Notes under the pieces: model-generated | Told to the model about the DNA's origin: nothing | What the model saw: only the letters and a program-made list of their open reading frames with translations | Database searches by the model: none | Part shown: piece by piece, positions 62,767-64,000 of the stretch | How positions within the stretch are numbered: the first letter of the stretch is position 1 | Layout of the letters: every line of letters starts with the position of its first letter | Translations under genes and position numbers: made by a program | Source of the DNA: Celerinatantimonas diazotrophica | GTDB lineage: Bacteria; Pseudomonadota; Gammaproteobacteria; Enterobacterales; Celerinatantimonadaceae | Reading direction: 5' to 3' | DNA length: 64,000 nucleotides | NCBI RefSeq assembly: GCF_004339545.1 | Contig: NZ_SMGD01000011.1 | Span: 434,001-498,000, forward strand

Positions 62767-63774
62767 TTAATTAGGTACACCACGATCACCAGCAATATGC
62801 ATAGTCATGCCGGAGCTTGATAACTTCCATTCAATCGATTTGATCCGCCATTGAGGCTCGTCTTCTCGGTCGCCAAACCCACTGAGCTGGACATATCCTT
62901 CAGCGACCATTGCCATAAAGTCACTCTGGCCATCCATCGTAATTGCTAACGAATCACTGCTACCTTGAGCCGTTTTAATGCGAGCTTGGGCAGCGGCTTG
63001 TGCTTCGGCTTGATTGGGGTAGGTGTATAAAATTCGATACACCGGCTCGCCACTGCCAATGCTAACTTGTTCCGTGTTGCCAGTTGCTACATCATGATAC
63101 GTCGCAATCACGCGCTTCACATTCCGGCGACTGCTGAATCGGCACTGCCATGTTTTAACATGCCCTGACGATAGCTTAAAAACTGGCATCTTACTGCCGG
63201 ATGCAGTTTTTCCGGCCGCATCGGTGGTAAATAATAGATAACCATTGGCGGGTTTAACGACCGCACCATACTGCTGGGCGATACGGGTCAGCAATGCCAT
63301 ATCGCTTTCATTAACCTGATCAATATGAGCAATGGTTCGAGTAGCCATATCGGGGCTCACTTTAGGGGTCAGGTCATTCTCCTTGGCAATAGTGGCCACT
63401 AAGCTACTCAAAGTCACTTCATCCCAACTGCGAGTTTTATGGCTTTGCAGCAAACCGCTCTGTTTGGTGTTATCCATCGGCGCGGCATTAGCAACAATTT
63501 GCAACCGTCTTGGCGGGCCGCTTAATGTCAGCTCATCAACAATAAATCGCCCTTTATCGACGAGTGAACCATTAAACCCTAGCGAGAAATTCAACACCGC
63601 CCCTTTAGGAGGCGTGACCGCACTGACAGGAAGAACTATATCAATAGTAAGCTGGTCTGATTTTTTCCCCGCGTTATCGCGCAAACTAATACTGAGCAAA
63701 TTGTCCCAGATCGCCTGAGTGATATCTTTGCCATCGGCATGCAATGAGAACTGCGGCTGATAGTTCAATCCCAT
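62767..63774 (-). CDS. P2-like phage tail protein D (late control gene D product)
   Basis: This is the baseplate/tail-tube hub protein of P2-like contractile tails. It begins MGLNYQPQFSLHADGKDITQ and carries the gpD pattern IWDNLLSISLRDNAGKKSDQ, GAVLNFSLGFNGSLVDKGRF, PPRRLQIVANAAPMDNTKQS and LMTRIAQ-like LLTRIAQQYGAVVKPANGYL. The end IKSIEWKLSSSGMTMHIAGD is typical. The length of 335 is normal and the frame is intact. It overlaps gene X by ten bases. A shortened pseudogene copy lies 5.4 kb to the left. Confidence 0.9.
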   Translation of the reverse strand: MGLNYQPQFSLHADGKDITQAIWDNLLSISLRDNAGKKSDQLTIDIVLPVSAVTPPKGAVLNFSLGFNGSLVDKGRFIVDELTLSGPPRRLQIVANAAPMDNTKQSGLLQSHKTRSWDEVTLSSLVATIAKENDLTPKVSPDMATRTIAHIDQVNESDMALLTRIAQQYGAVVKPANGYLLFTTDAAGKTASGSKMPVFKLSSGHVKTWQCRFSSRRNVKRVIATYHDVATGNTEQVSIGSGEPVYRILYTYPNQAEAQAAAQARIKTAQGSSDSLAITMDGQSDFMAMVAEGYVQLSGFGDREDEPQWRIKSIEWKLSSSGMTMHIAGDRGVPN

Positions 63775-63968
63775 AACGCAGTCCCCTGCGCTACTGGCTC
63801 AGCCAAATCAGGCAAAATAATGTCAATCCCTGCGGGAAGTATAACGTTATATTCAACTAATCCCGGATTCACATCATAAACGTCCATTATCGCCGAGGAA
63901 CGGCCATAATAATCGTGACAGATTCGGTCTAGTACATCCCCGTCACGGGTTCTGTAAATCGTCGCCAT
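63765..63968 (-). CDS. P2-like phage tail protein X
   Basis: This is a LysM-like small tail protein of 67 residues: YRTRDGDVLDRICHDYYGRS, then VYDVNPGLVEYNVILPAGID and IILPD. GGAG lies upstream of the ATG. It stands between genes U and D as in P2 and overlaps both, so the tail operon looks functional at this point. Confidence 0.92.
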   Translation of the reverse strand: MATIYRTRDGDVLDRICHDYYGRSSAIMDVYDVNPGLVEYNVILPAGIDIILPDLAEPVAQGTALWD

Positions 63969-64000
63969 AATAGATAAGCTCCATTGAAAAGTCTTGAAAA
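63943..64000 (-). CDS. P2-like phage tail protein U (C-terminal end only)
   Basis: The last 18 codons of a gene entering from beyond the window read FQDFSMELIYYGDDLQNP and stop at 63943, overlapping the start of gene X. Position directly upstream of X, the overlap, and the beta-strand ending match gpU. A parallel ending (FQNFSMALIYY) is found in the remnant at 57755-57845. Confidence 0.6.
   Translation of the reverse strand, partial: FQDFSMELIYYGDDLQNP

Noticed and set aside
1-64000. CRISPR array
   Set aside because: No set of regularly spaced repeats with unique spacers was found; the only tandem repeat noted is the hexanucleotide in the GmrSD-like gene.
1-64000. Transfer RNA genes
   Set aside because: I saw no T-arm/CCA or acceptor-stem pair outside ssrA and its attR copy; a covariance-model scan could overturn this.

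Overview
The window is chromosomal DNA from a gammaproteobacterium. The gene order grpE / nadK-recN-bamE-ratB-ratA-smpB-ssrA, the tmRNA tag ANDENYAVAA, a canonical LexA box before recN and sigma-32 promoters before dnaK and grpE all fit the Vibrionales / Alteromonadales / Enterobacterales neighbourhood. No species is claimed.

Bases 1-24300 are mostly core genome. On the minus strand there is an ABC-2 exporter pair (permease cut by the window edge), the FKBP-type isomerase FklB, and a six-gene block (2468-9505) of three AcpA/phospholipase-C-like phosphoesterase paralogues, two P19/Tp34-like periplasmic proteins and an FtrD/NapH-like membrane polyferredoxin. Then come dnaJ and dnaK, an orphan gene, a peptidoglycan-binding protein, a PHP hydrolase, a DUF1289 protein, an Old Yellow Enzyme and grpE. 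On the plus strand follow nadK, recN, bamE, smpB and ssrA, with ratAB on the minus strand between bamE and smpB.

Bases 24299-53272 look like a genomic island of about 29 kb inserted at the 3' end of ssrA. An imperfect direct repeat of the ssrA end and terminator lies at each edge (24271-24338 and 53204-53272), and a decayed P4-type integrase sits just inside the left edge. The island holds (i) a tightly packed minus-strand restriction operon: AlpA-like and WYL regulators, HsdM, HsdS, a DUF4268 putative nuclease, two DUF262 proteins (one a full GmrSD-like fusion), HsdR and two small genes, one with a PD-(D/E)XK-like motif; (ii) a truncated radC and a broken ISAs1 element; (iii) a full L-ascorbate (ula) locus in which EIIC and EIIB are fused; (iv) small orphan genes, an IS3 remnant, and a phosphatidylserine-decarboxylase-like enzyme next to the right edge.

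Bases 53273-64000 are accessory. A large UPF1-like helicase with a C-terminal PLD motif resembles the single-protein Mokosh type II defence gene, and its 3' end runs into a broken IS30. A CitA/DcuS-like two-component system, a DUF6282 hydrolase and a MatC-like permease form a likely sensing-uptake-catabolism locus. That locus lies between two same-orientation copies of P2-like tail genes: a shrunken U/D remnant on the left (57570-57845) and intact D, X and a partial U on the right.

The observations I rate highest are the composite restriction operon, the phosphoesterase cluster in which two of three paralogues have lost the catalytic residues, and the adjacent P19 pair whose metal ligands are split between the two proteins.
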